Positions 36,795-46,817 of a stretch of DNA of 64,000 nucleotides are shown here, in pieces. Source of the DNA: Bin87 sp963668585 (GTDB lineage Bacteria > Chloroflexota > Dehalococcoidia > Lucifugimonadales > UBA3495). Within the stretch, counting starts at the first letter, position 1, and the number at the start of each line of letters is the position of its first letter. The notes under the pieces were generated by a model, which did not search any database, was not told the DNA's origin, and worked only from the letters and a program-made list of their open reading frames with translations. A program made the position numbers and the translations under genes. The DNA lies in NCBI GenBank assembly GCA_963668585.1, contig OY764869.1, forward strand, positions 2,356,001 to 2,420,000, in the 5' to 3' direction.

Positions 36795-38023
36795 CGCAGG
36801 CTCCATTCGCCGCCCAGCAGCTCGGCGCGCCAGGGCTGGCGTGACACGTAGAGTTTGTATTCGGTTCCGCCGACGTCCAGGATGACGGCGGAGTTACCCA
36901 CCGCGGGAGCGAAGGCGTCCCGCGCGTTGAAGGGAGAGCCGGTCTGCCGGACATCGGAGAGTCCGTTGGGTATCAGGTCCGCCCTGATGGCGAAAGCGAC
37001 GTGGCTGTCCGCCTGGGCGTCGGGTATCACCACGTGGCCGGGCACAGAGCTGGACACGCCGCCGCGCAGATCTGCGCCGTCGAACCGGCCGTCCGGACCG
37101 ACTGACGCGTAGAGCGCTGGCGCTGGCGGTACCGGCGTGGGCGGCGATGGCAGTGTTTCCGTCCAGTCGATGAATGGCTGATTGGTGAGGGCCTTAACCA
37201 CCACGGCGGCGGGTCGCTGCCAGCGCAGGCGGAGATCTCCACAGCCGGACAGGGGCGCGACTTCGACGTGCAGCACGGCGCTGCGGTAGTTGGCGTCGAT
37301 GGTGTCGCTGGCGAGCAGTATGCGGCCGCTGGCGTCGCTCAGGCGGAGATAGGTGCTGCCGTCGGACCAGTCGGCGTCGGGCAACGGCATCCGGGCCAGT
37401 TCGACGTGGCTGCCGTGTCCGCTGTGAGCGCCGGTGCGCACGCTGAGGTGCGCCGACACCAGGGCGTCCCTTGGCGTATCCAGCAGGACCTGCCTGTCCG
37501 CCTCGATGGCCAGCGGGCGGCCCTTCCAGCCGTGCCATGTTGTCGATGATTCCAGCGGCGGCGGGACGGGAGTCGGCGCGTCCGGCGCCGGCGTGGGTGT
37601 CGCGTGAGTGGTGTGAATACCCTCCAGCCTGCCGCCGACGCCGTAGGAATAGGTCGCCACCACGTCCAGTGGCGCCGGTGTCGGCGTTTGATGCGACGCC
37701 TCGGTGCGGCCGTGCTGGTCGGCCACGGTCAGGTCCACGCTGCAGGTCTGCGTTGTAGGCTCATGATTCCAGTACCGCGACAGGAGTTCGCCATCCTGGT
37801 CATACACGCCGCTCTCTACGTCCAAGTGGACGTCCTGGTACAGCTCGGCGAGCACGTAGCCCGGTCGGGCTTCCTCAACGACGCGGGGATGCAGGAGCGA
37901 ACCGGCGTCCATAGCAGATTCGGCGTCGATCCCCGATCCCCAGGCGGCGGCGATCACGAATATCATGATGGCGGCCACGGCGGCCATGCCCCCCAACACG
38001 TAGAGTCCGGTCCGGTTGTTCAT
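36791..38023 (-). CDS. Membrane-anchored extracellular protein, family unknown
   Basis: 410 residues: one N-terminal transmembrane helix (GLYVLGGMAAVAAIMIFVIAA), then a large outside part with Pro/Thr-rich linkers (ATPTPAPDAPTPVPPP near residue 140 and PSPPTPVPPAP near residue 295) separating beta-rich segments such as STYLRLSDASGRILLASDTI. Looks like a spaced multi-domain surface or virion protein. No recognised domain. Translationally coupled to the cadherin-like gene downstream. Confidence 0.65.
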   Translation of the reverse strand: MNNRTGLYVLGGMAAVAAIMIFVIAAAWGSGIDAESAMDAGSLLHPRVVEEARPGYVLAELYQDVHLDVESGVYDQDGELLSRYWNHEPTTQTCSVDLTVADQHGRTEASHQTPTPAPLDVVATYSYGVGGRLEGIHTTHATPTPAPDAPTPVPPPLESSTTWHGWKGRPLAIEADRQVLLDTPRDALVSAHLSVRTGAHSGHGSHVELARMPLPDADWSDGSTYLRLSDASGRILLASDTIDANYRSAVLHVEVAPLSGCGDLRLRWQRPAAVVVKALTNQPFIDWTETLPSPPTPVPPAPALYASVGPDGRFDGADLRGGVSSSVPGHVVIPDAQADSHVAFAIRADLIPNGLSDVRQTGSPFNARDAFAPAVGNSAVILDVGGTEYKLYVSRQPWRAELLGGEWSLR

Positions 38024-38142
38024 GTCGTTGGTTCCTCATCAATGCCGAGAATCGGCCGGTGCCGGCGTTTTTGCTGCTGGTGTACATTTCCCTGGGGGCA
38101 GGCCGGAAACGCGCGCTCCGTGGCCCCAGCGCAGTAATTAGA

Positions 38143-38742
38143 CTATTGTTGCGCGGGTTCGGGCAGTTCCGGCAGCGGCACGTCGGCAGCCCTCAGCATC
38201 CAGCCCACGCGGCCTCTGATCTGGTGCCACGGATCCTCCTCTGCGCAGAGGTCGTCGGCGTAGAGCCGCAGCAGGGAGTTCACCGCCAACGGCACGTCCA
38301 CCATGATGTCCGCCTCCACCCCTTCAAGCGTGGCCACGATGCCCCGCTGCCGGTAGCAGACGGACATCTCCTCAACGAAATGCGAGAATGAGTACTGCGC
38401 TGGCAGCGGCGTCGGCGTGGGACGGTCCGGGATCAGGCCGGCGACGGGCGTGAGCGTGGGCGCTTCCGCCACTGCAACCGCCGGGACGGATTCGGGAGCA
38501 TCCGGAGAGTTGACCACCTTGGCCATGCAGTCTCCCGCCCAGATCACCAGGATGAGCGCCGCGAGGGCGGTCCCGCCGATCCACCACGGATTCTTCCGGT
38601 ACTTGGGCGGGATGCGTTCCCAGCGCTGCAGCAGCTTGTGTTTCGCCGGCTGCGGCTGCGGCTGCGGGTCGCCGCCGCTGTCGTGCTCGGGTTGGTTGGT
38701 TTGCTGTTGTTCTTCAGCCACAGGAAAAAGCTCCTCCCGCAT
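38143..38742 (-). CDS. Single-pass membrane protein with TP-rich linker
   Basis: 199 residues: charged N-terminal third (EEQQQTNQPEHDSGGDPQPQ), one helix WIGGTALAALILVIWAG, a linker ending RPTPTPLPAQ, then an about 85-residue outside domain with two Cys. It overlaps the preceding gene by 29 bases from ATG 38742; GTG 38721, behind GGAGGAG and overlapping its stop, may be the real start. Confidence 0.6.
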   Translation of the reverse strand: MREELFPVAEEQQQTNQPEHDSGGDPQPQPQPAKHKLLQRWERIPPKYRKNPWWIGGTALAALILVIWAGDCMAKVVNSPDAPESVPAVAVAEAPTLTPVAGLIPDRPTPTPLPAQYSFSHFVEEMSVCYRQRGIVATLEGVEADIMVDVPLAVNSLLRLYADDLCAEEDPWHQIRGRVGWMLRAADVPLPELPEPAQQ

Positions 38743-39250
38743 TCAGGGCGGTGGCGCCGATGCCGATGACCGACACGACGCCGATGGCCCCCATGACGTA
38801 CACGTTGCTGAACACGCCGGCCTGGATGCCGAAGCGCACCAGGGCGTTCATGACGGCTCCGGTCAGGAATACGCCCACCAGGTGGATCAGCATCTTGAAC
38901 CAGCCGCCGAATCCGCCGGTGGGTATGAGCTGCACCACGTCGTAGTTGAAGGTGGTCAGGATGATCAGCCACCGCACGGCGCTGACCATGCCGCACAGCG
39001 GTTTGGCGATGATCCATCCCAGGAGCGGAATGCCCACCTGGTTGCCGGGGTCGCCGGGCCGGTAGCCCCCGCCCAGCAGCCATCCGGTGAACTGGTCGTA
39101 GGCGTTGGCGCCGTCCCCGGTGCCGGGCAGGAAACCGGTGCTGCCGCCGTAGTAGGGCACGTCGCCCATGTTGGTCAGGTAGATCGTGGCCAGCACCAGG
39201 CAGACGTGAATGCCCAGGGTGAGGATGAAGAGTTTTTGAATTCCCGTCAT
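38714..39250 (-). CDS. Polytopic membrane protein, family unknown
   Basis: 178 residues with about four helices: LFILTLGIHVCLVLATIYL at the N-terminus, SAVRWLIILTTFNYDVVQL, MLIHLVGVFLTGAVMNALV and NVYVMGAIGVVSVIGIGATAL. ATG 39250 is preceded by a purine-rich stretch and lies 11 bases after the FN3 gene stop, so the longer open frame upstream is not used. Tight spacing suggests complex formation with neighbours. Confidence 0.65.
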   Translation of the reverse strand: MTGIQKLFILTLGIHVCLVLATIYLTNMGDVPYYGGSTGFLPGTGDGANAYDQFTGWLLGGGYRPGDPGNQVGIPLLGWIIAKPLCGMVSAVRWLIILTTFNYDVVQLIPTGGFGGWFKMLIHLVGVFLTGAVMNALVRFGIQAGVFSNVYVMGAIGVVSVIGIGATALNAGGAFSCG

Positions 39251-39261
39251 GACGGTCTCCC

Positions 39262-42200
39262 TCAGCGCCGGGACGCCACGAAGTGGACGGCGACGGCGGC
39301 CAGGCCGATGAGCAGGGGGATGCCGCCGGCCCAGAAGATGTTGCCCATGCCGATGCCGGGCAGGATCAGCGCGGCCACGCACATGGCGATGAGGATCTTC
39401 GATTCGCGCTGCGGGGTCTTGTCGCCCTTGAACCGGACTCCGGCCATCACGCCGCCGAACACGGCTAGGATCAGCTGGGCGGTCACGGGGCCGCCGGGAA
39501 ACCGTTCGGCCCAGGTCCTGATGGCAGCCTGCTCGGTGGTGGCGGAGTCCGTGGCAGAAATGGGGCCGTCGGGGGCGCCGGGCCGGACGCCGTACACCCG
39601 CACGAAGTACTCGGTCTCGCTGTCGAGGTCCTCGATGATGACTCCGGTACCCGGCGCCGTGGCCTGTTCGGGGGCGGGAAAAGCGGGGTCGGCATCCCAC
39701 TGGACCACGTAGGACACGGCGTTGGTCGCGGCGTTCCACGTCACCCGCACCTCATGGCCGCTGATGGCGGTGGCGGTTACGCCCGTAACCTGCGCGGGGA
39801 CCGGCGCCGGTTGGGTGCGGGCGCTGGCCTCATTGGACGGCGGCGCGTCGTCCGCTCCGGCGCGGGTCGCTGTGATCCGGAACCGGTACAGGATGTCCTG
39901 GTTGAGACCGGACACGGTGAACCTCAGCGCGGCGGTGGTTGCCCGGCGGGTCGTGTCGTACTGGTCTCCGTCCTCCCGCCACTGCGCCAGGTAGCTGCCG
40001 GCGCGCTGGGACAGGTTCCAGCGCAACTCGATCTCCGTGTCGGAGAGCGCCGTGGCGGTGAGACCAGTCACCTGCGCCGGCGACTGCAGGCCGGTTCTGT
40101 CCGACGCCGACGAGGACCAGGAGCCGTCGCTGGAGCCTGCCCTGGTCGCCTTCACCCGGACGTAGTACGTCGTGTCCTCGTCCAGGGCGGTGATGTCGTA
40201 TGACGTGGTGGAACCCGACGAGATCGTGGCCGTGGAGGGGTTTCCGAAGCCCGCATCGTCGTCCCATTCCACCACGTAGCCGGTGGCGCCGCTCACGCCG
40301 TCCCAATCCACGGCGATGCTGTCGTAATCTTCGGCGGTGGCCGACACTCCCGTTACCCGGGCTGGCGGCGGAGGCGCGCCGGTGGTCGCAGAGGTCTCGT
40401 CAGAAGGGGCGCCGTCGGGCGTGCCGGAGCGCGTGGACACCACCCTCACGTAGTAGGTTGTGCTCGCCGACAGGCTCGTGATGGTGTAGGACGCGCTCGT
40501 GGTGGTGTCATCGTCAGTGTACGTTCCCGACGTGGTACTCCATTCCACCAGATAGCCATCGGCGCGGGCGGCCGCGTCCCAGGTCAGCGCGATGGATGTG
40601 GCGCTGGTGGAAGCCACATTCAGGCCGGTAACCTGGGCGGGCGGCTGCAGGGTGGTGGTGGCGCTGGCCAATGCGGACACCGCCCCGTCATCAGCCCCCG
40701 TCCTGGTGGCGTACACGCGAACGTAATACTGCGTTCCTTCGGTCAGGCCGGTGATCCGGTAGGTGGTGGTAGCGCCTAACGATACGGTGGCCGTTGACGA
40801 ACTGCCGAAGGCGGCATCGTCGTCCCACTCCACGACGTAGCCGGTGGCGCGGGCGGCGGCGGTCCAGTTGACGGTGACGCTTTCGTGGTCGGCGGCGGCG
40901 GCGCCCACGCCCGACACCGGGGCGGGGGCCTGCAGGATGGTGGTCGCGCTGTCAGAGGCGGAAACCGCGCCGTCGGCGGCTCCCGTCCTGGTGGCGTACA
41001 CGCGGACGTGGTACTGGGTGTTCTCGGTCAGGCCGGTGATCTGATAAGTGGTCGTGGACCCTCCCGATACGGTTGCCGTGTCCGAACTGCCAAAGGCGGA
41101 ATCGTCGTCCCATTCCACGACGTAGCCGGCGGCGCGGGCCGCCGCGCTCCAGTTGACGGTGACGCTGTCATAAGCGTCCGCCGTGGCGCTCACGCCGGTC
41201 ACCGTCGCGGGGGTCTGCAGGAGAGTGGTCGCGCTGTCCGAGGCGGAAACCGCGCCGTCGGCGGCCCCCGTCCTGGTGGCGTACACGCGGACGTAATACC
41301 GCGTTCCCTCGGTAAGGGCGGTGATCTGGTAGGTGGTGGTGGACCCCGACGATATGGTTGCCGTTGACGAACTGCCGAAAGCGGCATCGTCGTCCCACTC
41401 CACGACGTAGCCGGTGGCGCGGGCGGCGGCGGTCCAGTTTACGGTGATGCTTTCGTGATCGGCGGCGGTCGCGCTCACGCCGGACACCTGCGCGGGGGCC
41501 TGGAGGGGAGTGGTCGCGCTGTCCGAGTCGGAAACCGCGCCGTCGGCGCCCCCTGTCCTGGTAGCGTACACCCGCACGTAATACTGCGTCCCCTCGGCGA
41601 GACTGGTGATCCGGTAGGTGGTGGTGGATCCCGACGATACCGTTGCGGTGTCCGAACTGCCGAAGGCGGAATCGTCGTCCCACTCCACGACGTAGCCGGT
41701 GGCGCGGGCGGCCGCGCTCCAGTTGACGGTGACGCTGTTGTGGGCATTGGCGGCGGCACTCACTCCCGTCACCTGCGCGGGCGGTTGCAGGAGAGTGGTC
41801 GCGTTCGTCGAGGCGGAAACCGCGCCGTCGGCGGCCCCGGTCCTGGTGGCGTACACCCGCACGTAATACCGCGTTCCCTCGGTAAGGGCGGTGATCCGGT
41901 GGGTGGTGGTAGCGCCTGACGAGACAGTGGCCGTTGACGAACTGCCGAAAGCGGCATCGTCGTCCCACTCCACGACGTAGCCGGTGGCGCGGGCGGCGGC
42001 GGTCCAGTTTACGGTGATGCTTTCGTGATCGGCGGCGGTCGCGCTCACGCCGGACACCTGCGCGGGGGCCTGGAGGGGAGTGGTCGCGCTGTCCGAGTCG
42101 GAAACCGCGCCGTCGGCGCCCCCTGTCCTGGTAGCGTACACCCGCACGTAATACTGCGTCCCCTCGGCGAGACTGGCGATCCGGTAGGTGGTGGTGGACC

Positions 42201-44340
42201 CCGACGATACCGTTGCGGTGTCCGAACTGCCGAAGGCGGAATCGTCGTCCCACTCCACGACGTAGCCGGTGGCGCGGGCGGCCGCGCTCCAGTTGACGGT
42301 GACGCTGTTGTGGGCATTGGCGGCGGCGCTCACTCCCGTCACCTGCGCGGGCGGTTGCAGGAGAGTGGTCGCGTTCGTCGAGGCGGAAACCGCGCCGGCG
42401 GCGGCGTTGGTCCTGGTGGCGTACACCCGAATGAAATACTGCGTGTTTTCGGACAGACCGGTGATCTGGTAGGTGGTGGTGGACCCCGACGATATGGTTG
42501 CCGTGGTCGAGCTGCCGAAGGCCGCATCGTCGTCCCATTCCACCACGTAGCCATCGGCGTCGGTAACGGCATCCCATTCCACGGTGATGCTGTCGTGATC
42601 GTCGGCGCTGGCGCCCACTCCCGTAACCCGGAACGGGTCCGGCAGGAGAGTGGTCGAGGTTGCAGTATCGGAAGCCGGTCCGTCGGTGGTCCCCGTCCTG
42701 GTGGCGTATGCCCGCACGTAATACTGCGTGTTTTCGGACAGGCCGGTGATCTGGTAGGTGGTGGTGGACCCCGGCGATATGGTTGCCGTGGAGGAACTGC
42801 CGAAGGCGGAATCGTCGTCCCATTCCACAACGTAGCCATCCGCGTCGGTAACGGCATCCCATTCCACGGTGATGCTGTTCACGTCGGTTGCCGAGACGCT
42901 CACTCCCGTCACCTGGGTCGGCGCCTGCAGGCCAGGGGTCGCGGTGACAGGTTCGGAAGGTGGAGCGTCGTCGGCCCCCGCCCTTCTAGCCACAACCCAA
43001 ACGTAATACTGCGTTCCCTCGGTGAGGCCGGCGATCTGGAGACTGGTGCTGGACGCCAGCACCACGATAGCCCGCGTTGCGTTGGCGAGGACGGGGTCGT
43101 CGCCGATCGATACTCGGTAGGTCTGGGCGCGGGCCGCTTCATCCCATGCCACGGTGACGCTGTTCAGGCCGGTTGCCGTGACGCGCACTCCTGTTACCTG
43201 GGCGGCCGGCTGCCGGGTTGTGGTCGCGGTGACAGTGTCGGAAAACTCGCTGTCGGAGGCATTGGTCCTGGTGGCGTACACACGGAGGTAATACTGCGTG
43301 CGCTCGGCGAGTCCGGTGATCTGGTAGGTGGTGGTGGACCCCGACGCTATGGTTGCCGTATCGGAACTGCCGAAGGCGGAATCGTCGTCCCATTCCACCA
43401 CGTAGCCAGCCGCGTCGGTAACGGCATCCCATTCCACGGTGATGCTGTCGTGATCGTCCGCCGTGGCGCTCACTCCCGTAACCAAGTCCCGCCGGGGAGT
43501 GGTCGCGGTGACAGTGTCGGAAACCGGTCCGTCGTCGGCGTCCGTCCGGGTGGCGTACACCCGCACGCTGTACTGCGTTTCCGCAGTCAGGCCGGCGATC
43601 TGGTAGGTGGTGGTGGACCCTCCCGACACGGTTGCCGTGGTCGAGCTGCCGAAGGCGGAATCGTCGTCCCATTCCACGACGTAGCCATCGGCGTGGTCAA
43701 CGGCGGTCCAGTTGACGGTGATGCTGTCGTGATCGTCCGCCGTGGCGGTCACTCCCGTCACCTGCGCGGGAGCGGTGGGCTGGGCCAGAGCGATGATTAG
43801 CCGTTCGCCGTCCTGGGTTCCAAAAAGGAGGTCCCCGGCATTGGTGGGCAGGTCCAGGACGGCCCGGTTCTGATGAACAACCAGCAGGGTGATTGTCGCG
43901 TGGCTGACGCTATCCCTTGAGTTCTGGAGGTACAGGCGCATTTCGCTGCCTACCCCTGTGCTGAAATAGTTGCCGATGTGAAAGCTGTCGCTGCTCTCGG
44001 ACAGTTGCAGGCGCCGAGTCGCGGTCTCCAGGCGAATGCGGTCAATGGGCGTGCCGTTGTCGCCCAGTTCCAGGTCGCCCTCCAGCAGGCTTCCAACCGC
44101 CGGCGTCCGGGGACTGGTCTGGTAGATCAATCGGTAATTGGTTTCGGCGGTGTCGCCCGCCTCGATCACCGCCGCGAACTCCACGTCCAGGCCGGTGTCG
44201 TCGAAATCGTCCAGGGTGAGGGGGTCGCTCTGGGCGCTGGCGTCGCTGGCCACGGCGAACAACACGGCGGCGGCGATGACGGCGGGCAGCGCCAGCCAGG
44301 CCTGCAGCATCATCCGGATGGCGTGTCTCCGTCGCCTCAC
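39262..44340 (-). CDS. Giant exported protein with fifteen FN3 repeats and C-terminal membrane helices
   Basis: 1,692 residues. GTG 44340 overlaps the stop of the upstream gene (GTGA) and starts VRRRRHAIRMMLQAWLALPA, a basic plus hydrophobic signal peptide ending near ASA-Q (residue 37). A unique region follows to about residue 185. Residues about 185-1605 hold fifteen fibronectin type III repeats of about 95 residues, each with (A)QVTGVSATA, GYVVEWDDD, TYQITGLTEGTQYYVRVYATR. About 85 C-terminal residues carry two or three helices (LILAVFGGVMAGV, ILIAMCVAALILPGIGMGN, GIPLLIGLAAVAVHFV). Predicted stalk-like surface protein anchored in the membrane; adhesion or receptor binding is inferred. Repeats 6-7 and 8-9 are almost identical. 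Confidence 0.88.
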   Translation of the reverse strand: MRRRRHAIRMMLQAWLALPAVIAAAVLFAVASDASAQSDPLTLDDFDDTGLDVEFAAVIEAGDTAETNYRLIYQTSPRTPAVGSLLEGDLELGDNGTPIDRIRLETATRRLQLSESSDSFHIGNYFSTGVGSEMRLYLQNSRDSVSHATITLLVVHQNRAVLDLPTNAGDLLFGTQDGERLIIALAQPTAPAQVTGVTATADDHDSITVNWTAVDHADGYVVEWDDDSAFGSSTTATVSGGSTTTYQIAGLTAETQYSVRVYATRTDADDGPVSDTVTATTPRRDLVTGVSATADDHDSITVEWDAVTDAAGYVVEWDDDSAFGSSDTATIASGSTTTYQITGLAERTQYYLRVYATRTNASDSEFSDTVTATTTRQPAAQVTGVRVTATGLNSVTVAWDEAARAQTYRVSIGDDPVLANATRAIVVLASSTSLQIAGLTEGTQYYVWVVARRAGADDAPPSEPVTATPGLQAPTQVTGVSVSATDVNSITVEWDAVTDADGYVVEWDDDSAFGSSSTATISPGSTTTYQITGLSENTQYYVRAYATRTGTTDGPASDTATSTTLLPDPFRVTGVGASADDHDSITVEWDAVTDADGYVVEWDDDAAFGSSTTATISSGSTTTYQITGLSENTQYFIRVYATRTNAAAGAVSASTNATTLLQPPAQVTGVSAAANAHNSVTVNWSAAARATGYVVEWDDDSAFGSSDTATVSSGSTTTYRIASLAEGTQYYVRVYATRTGGADGAVSDSDSATTPLQAPAQVSGVSATAADHESITVNWTAAARATGYVVEWDDDAAFGSSSTATVSSGATTTHRITALTEGTRYYVRVYATRTGAADGAVSASTNATTLLQPPAQVTGVSAAANAHNSVTVNWSAAARATGYVVEWDDDSAFGSSDTATVSSGSTTTYRITSLAEGTQYYVRVYATRTGGADGAVSDSDSATTPLQAPAQVSGVSATAADHESITVNWTAAARATGYVVEWDDDAAFGSSSTATISSGSTTTYQITALTEGTRYYVRVYATRTGAADGAVSASDSATTLLQTPATVTGVSATADAYDSVTVNWSAAARAAGYVVEWDDDSAFGSSDTATVSGGSTTTYQITGLTENTQYHVRVYATRTGAADGAVSASDSATTILQAPAPVSGVGAAAADHESVTVNWTAAARATGYVVEWDDDAAFGSSSTATVSLGATTTYRITGLTEGTQYYVRVYATRTGADDGAVSALASATTTLQPPAQVTGLNVASTSATSIALTWDAAARADGYLVEWSTTSGTYTDDDTTTSASYTITSLSASTTYYVRVVSTRSGTPDGAPSDETSATTGAPPPPARVTGVSATAEDYDSIAVDWDGVSGATGYVVEWDDDAGFGNPSTATISSGSTTSYDITALDEDTTYYVRVKATRAGSSDGSWSSSASDRTGLQSPAQVTGLTATALSDTEIELRWNLSQRAGSYLAQWREDGDQYDTTRRATTAALRFTVSGLNQDILYRFRITATRAGADDAPPSNEASARTQPAPVPAQVTGVTATAISGHEVRVTWNAATNAVSYVVQWDADPAFPAPEQATAPGTGVIIEDLDSETEYFVRVYGVRPGAPDGPISATDSATTEQAAIRTWAERFPGGPVTAQLILAVFGGVMAGVRFKGDKTPQRESKILIAMCVAALILPGIGMGNIFWAGGIPLLIGLAAVAVHFVASRR
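41340..42400. repeat. Recent 570-bp tandem duplication inside the FN3 gene
   Basis: Bases from about 41,340 to 41,830 recur with very few changes 570 bases later (e.g. 41401 matches 41971, 41701 matches 42271). 570 bp equals 190 codons, i.e. two FN3 repeats, so frame is kept. Exact ends were judged by eye. Confidence 0.85.
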
Positions 44341-46817
44341 GACGCCACCCTCCGGAACTTCAGGATCAGTCCGGCGAAGAAGAGCGCCCCCACGCAGATC
44401 AGGGCCACGCCGGACCACCACATGGGCATCCCGATCAGGCGGTTGGCCAGCAGCATGCCGATGATGAACGCCGCCACCCCGATGCCGTAGGCGAAGGCGC
44501 CGACCCGGCCCCGTGCCACCCGCGTGGGCACGACGAAGAGCGCAACGGATCCGGCCGCGCCGATGCCGTTCCTGATCAGGTCCACCTGGCACTCCACGTT
44601 GGCCCCGTCGCACAGCGTGTTGATCAGGATGCTCAGCCCGATGCGGTCCTCCGGCGGCGCCACGTAGTCCCCGGGCGCGGCCACGGCGTCCGGCGCGGGC
44701 AGGTCCTCTCCCCGCGACTGGATGCCGTACTGGGCCAGCAGCGCGTAGTCCGACCGCCTGAGTACCTCGATGGTGGAACCGGCGGCGGTCGCGCACGCGT
44801 GCACGTACACCACCTGCAGCGCGCGCACGTTGTCCAGCTCGGAGCCGGCGTTGCAGTCCAGGCTCGAATCGGGCTCGGTGGTGATCCGGAAGGCGTCTCC
44901 GTTGCTGGAACGCACTATCGCCGGAAAGGATCCAGCGCCGCCCTCAACCCGAAACCGGTACACCTCTCCCGCCTCGTAGCGGATGCCCCGGGGGTCGGGC
45001 TCCAGCCTCACGTCCTGGTTGGGCTGGAACCTGGGCGTGGGCGTCGGTATCGGCGTCCGTGTCGGCGGCGGCAGCCCGAAGGCCTGGAAGGTCAGGTTGT
45101 AGGTGCCGTTCTGGGCGATGTTCTCCACGTGCACGCGGAACGACCCGCTGGCCAGCGCCTGGTAAATATCGGCGGGATTGCCCGTCTGCTCGGCCGCCGG
45201 CGTCGACGAGTCCGACGCCGAGCCCGGGCGCACCTCGATGCGCGGCGTGAACCCCGACGCGCTGGCCGATATGGAAACGCTGGCCTGGTACTCCAGGTAG
45301 AAGAAGTAGTCCCGGTGGTCGCCGCAGTTCACGTCGTACCCGCCGAACACGCTGACAGGCTCCGTCGAAAGGGTGCCCAGGTTGACGTCGCAACCCTCCA
45401 GCATCGGCTGGGTCTGGATCGTCGCGGCGAATGATCCCGACGTCTGCGACGACGTCGTCCTACGGTTCACCTCGACGGTGTGCTGGCCCGCCCGGGCCGC
45501 ATACACCATGGGCGTGGCGTTGCCGCCGCTGGCCGTGGTCAGCGCCACCATCTCGCCGCCGAGGCCTCCCTCTCGCAGGACCGGCACGGGATCAATGGAC
45601 CCCGACGAGGCGGCGATGCGCAGGTCGGCGTCCCCGTTCAGGAAGAACGTGTAGAAGGCCCGCTCGCACGCCGCGTCAATGTCTCCGTCCCACTCGTGGG
45701 ACCCGAAATCGGCGGTGAGCGCCCCCACGTCGGTGATGCACGCGCCGTCGATCAGCTCCGTTCCCCGGGAAACGCGCAGCACACTGGCGAGGTTGAGGTT
45801 GCTGGCGCCCAGCGAGATCACGCCTGCGGAACCGTCCACGTTCCGGCGCTGCACCGCGGCGTAGTTGTCGTCGGTCCAGTACGCGGCCTTTCCGCCCGGG
45901 CTGATCACCAGGTCCAGCGGCGTGTTCACGCCGGCGTCGCTGATCGTCTCGTAGCTGCCGGCCCGGCCGTCGTCGGCCACCCGGCCCGCGCTGTTGGTGT
46001 TCTGGTCCACCCAGTAGAGATGCCCGCCGTCCAGCGCGATGGCCGATGGGTGGTTCAGCGGCGTGTCCGCCCCGTTCGACACCAGCTCCGTTACGGTGTG
46101 GCTGCCAAACGTCTGGGCACGCTTGATGGTCTGATTGCCGCCGTCCGACCAGTACGCGTACGAACCGTCCACCGCGATGTCCGTGGGCGTGCTGATGTCC
46201 GCGCTCACCAGCGCGGTCGCGGCGTTGGAGCCAAACGTCGCCACCCGGCGAATGGAGTCGTTGCCGTCGTCGGCCCAGTAGAGATAGCTGCCGTCCCGGG
46301 CGATGGCCGCCGGATTCGACACCCCGTCGTTGGAGTCGGCGATGGTCGCAGGGGTTCCGCCCCCGGCGGACACTCGGTTGATGGTGCGCAGGCTGGTGTC
46401 GGACCAGTAAACGTATCCGGAACCCACCGCGATGCGGTTGGGCGCGCTGATGGACGCGCTGGCCAGCGTCTCAACGCTGCCCGTGCCGTCGGCGCTCTTG
46501 CGGCGAATCTCGTTGTGGCCGTCGTCGGTCCAGTACACGTACCCGCCGTCCACCTCAAAGTCCGTGGGCGACGACATCTCCGCGCTGGTCACGATGGTCT
46601 CCACCACGCCCGAGCCGTCCAGGCGGCCGCGCTCGATGACCCGGCGGTTGGTGTCCAGCCAGTAGTACCAGTCAACGTTGCGTGTCTGGCTGGCTTGCGC
46701 GGTCGGGGAGGCCTCGGCCGGCGGTCCGCACAACTGCACCCCCGCCACCAGCAGCGCCGTGGCCCCGATGGCCAGCGCCAGCGACTTCAGCGTGTTCACG
46801 GTGAGGCGGCGGATCAT
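44337..46817 (-). CDS. Exported YWxD beta-propeller protein with C-terminal membrane helices
   Basis: 826 residues. ATG 46817 overlaps the preceding stop (ATGA). N-terminal signal/anchor (TLKSLALAIGATALLVAGVQL). Residues about 48-330 contain seven YWxD-type repeats (YWLD, YWTD, YWSD, YWADD, YWSD, YWVD, YWTD), the pattern of LDL-receptor-like propellers. Two similar beta-rich domains follow (from about 352 and 475), each with paired Cys, then a TP-rich linker (PTRTPIPTPTPRF, about 590) and a C-terminal domain with three helices (AGSVALFVVPTRV, FAYGIGVAAFIIGMLL, WWSGVALICVGALFFAGLIL). Likely surface protein of the element; ligand unknown. Confidence 0.8.
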   Translation of the reverse strand: MIRRLTVNTLKSLALAIGATALLVAGVQLCGPPAEASPTAQASQTRNVDWYYWLDTNRRVIERGRLDGSGVVETIVTSAEMSSPTDFEVDGGYVYWTDDGHNEIRRKSADGTGSVETLASASISAPNRIAVGSGYVYWSDTSLRTINRVSAGGGTPATIADSNDGVSNPAAIARDGSYLYWADDGNDSIRRVATFGSNAATALVSADISTPTDIAVDGSYAYWSDGGNQTIKRAQTFGSHTVTELVSNGADTPLNHPSAIALDGGHLYWVDQNTNSAGRVADDGRAGSYETISDAGVNTPLDLVISPGGKAAYWTDDNYAAVQRRNVDGSAGVISLGASNLNLASVLRVSRGTELIDGACITDVGALTADFGSHEWDGDIDAACERAFYTFFLNGDADLRIAASSGSIDPVPVLREGGLGGEMVALTTASGGNATPMVYAARAGQHTVEVNRRTTSSQTSGSFAATIQTQPMLEGCDVNLGTLSTEPVSVFGGYDVNCGDHRDYFFYLEYQASVSISASASGFTPRIEVRPGSASDSSTPAAEQTGNPADIYQALASGSFRVHVENIAQNGTYNLTFQAFGLPPPTRTPIPTPTPRFQPNQDVRLEPDPRGIRYEAGEVYRFRVEGGAGSFPAIVRSSNGDAFRITTEPDSSLDCNAGSELDNVRALQVVYVHACATAAGSTIEVLRRSDYALLAQYGIQSRGEDLPAPDAVAAPGDYVAPPEDRIGLSILINTLCDGANVECQVDLIRNGIGAAGSVALFVVPTRVARGRVGAFAYGIGVAAFIIGMLLANRLIGMPMWWSGVALICVGALFFAGLILKFRRVAS

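Noticed and set aside
42025..43800. Long plus-strand open frame (591 codons) rich in Gly/Arg/Val
   Set aside because: It is the mirror of the repetitive, GC-rich FN3 gene; its repeats follow the FN3 period and it has no family signature.
39262..44796. A longer version of the FN3 gene starting at 44796
   Set aside because: The extra 150 codons overlap the propeller gene in another frame and have Arg-rich chance composition; GTG 44340 gives a clean signal peptide and overlap.
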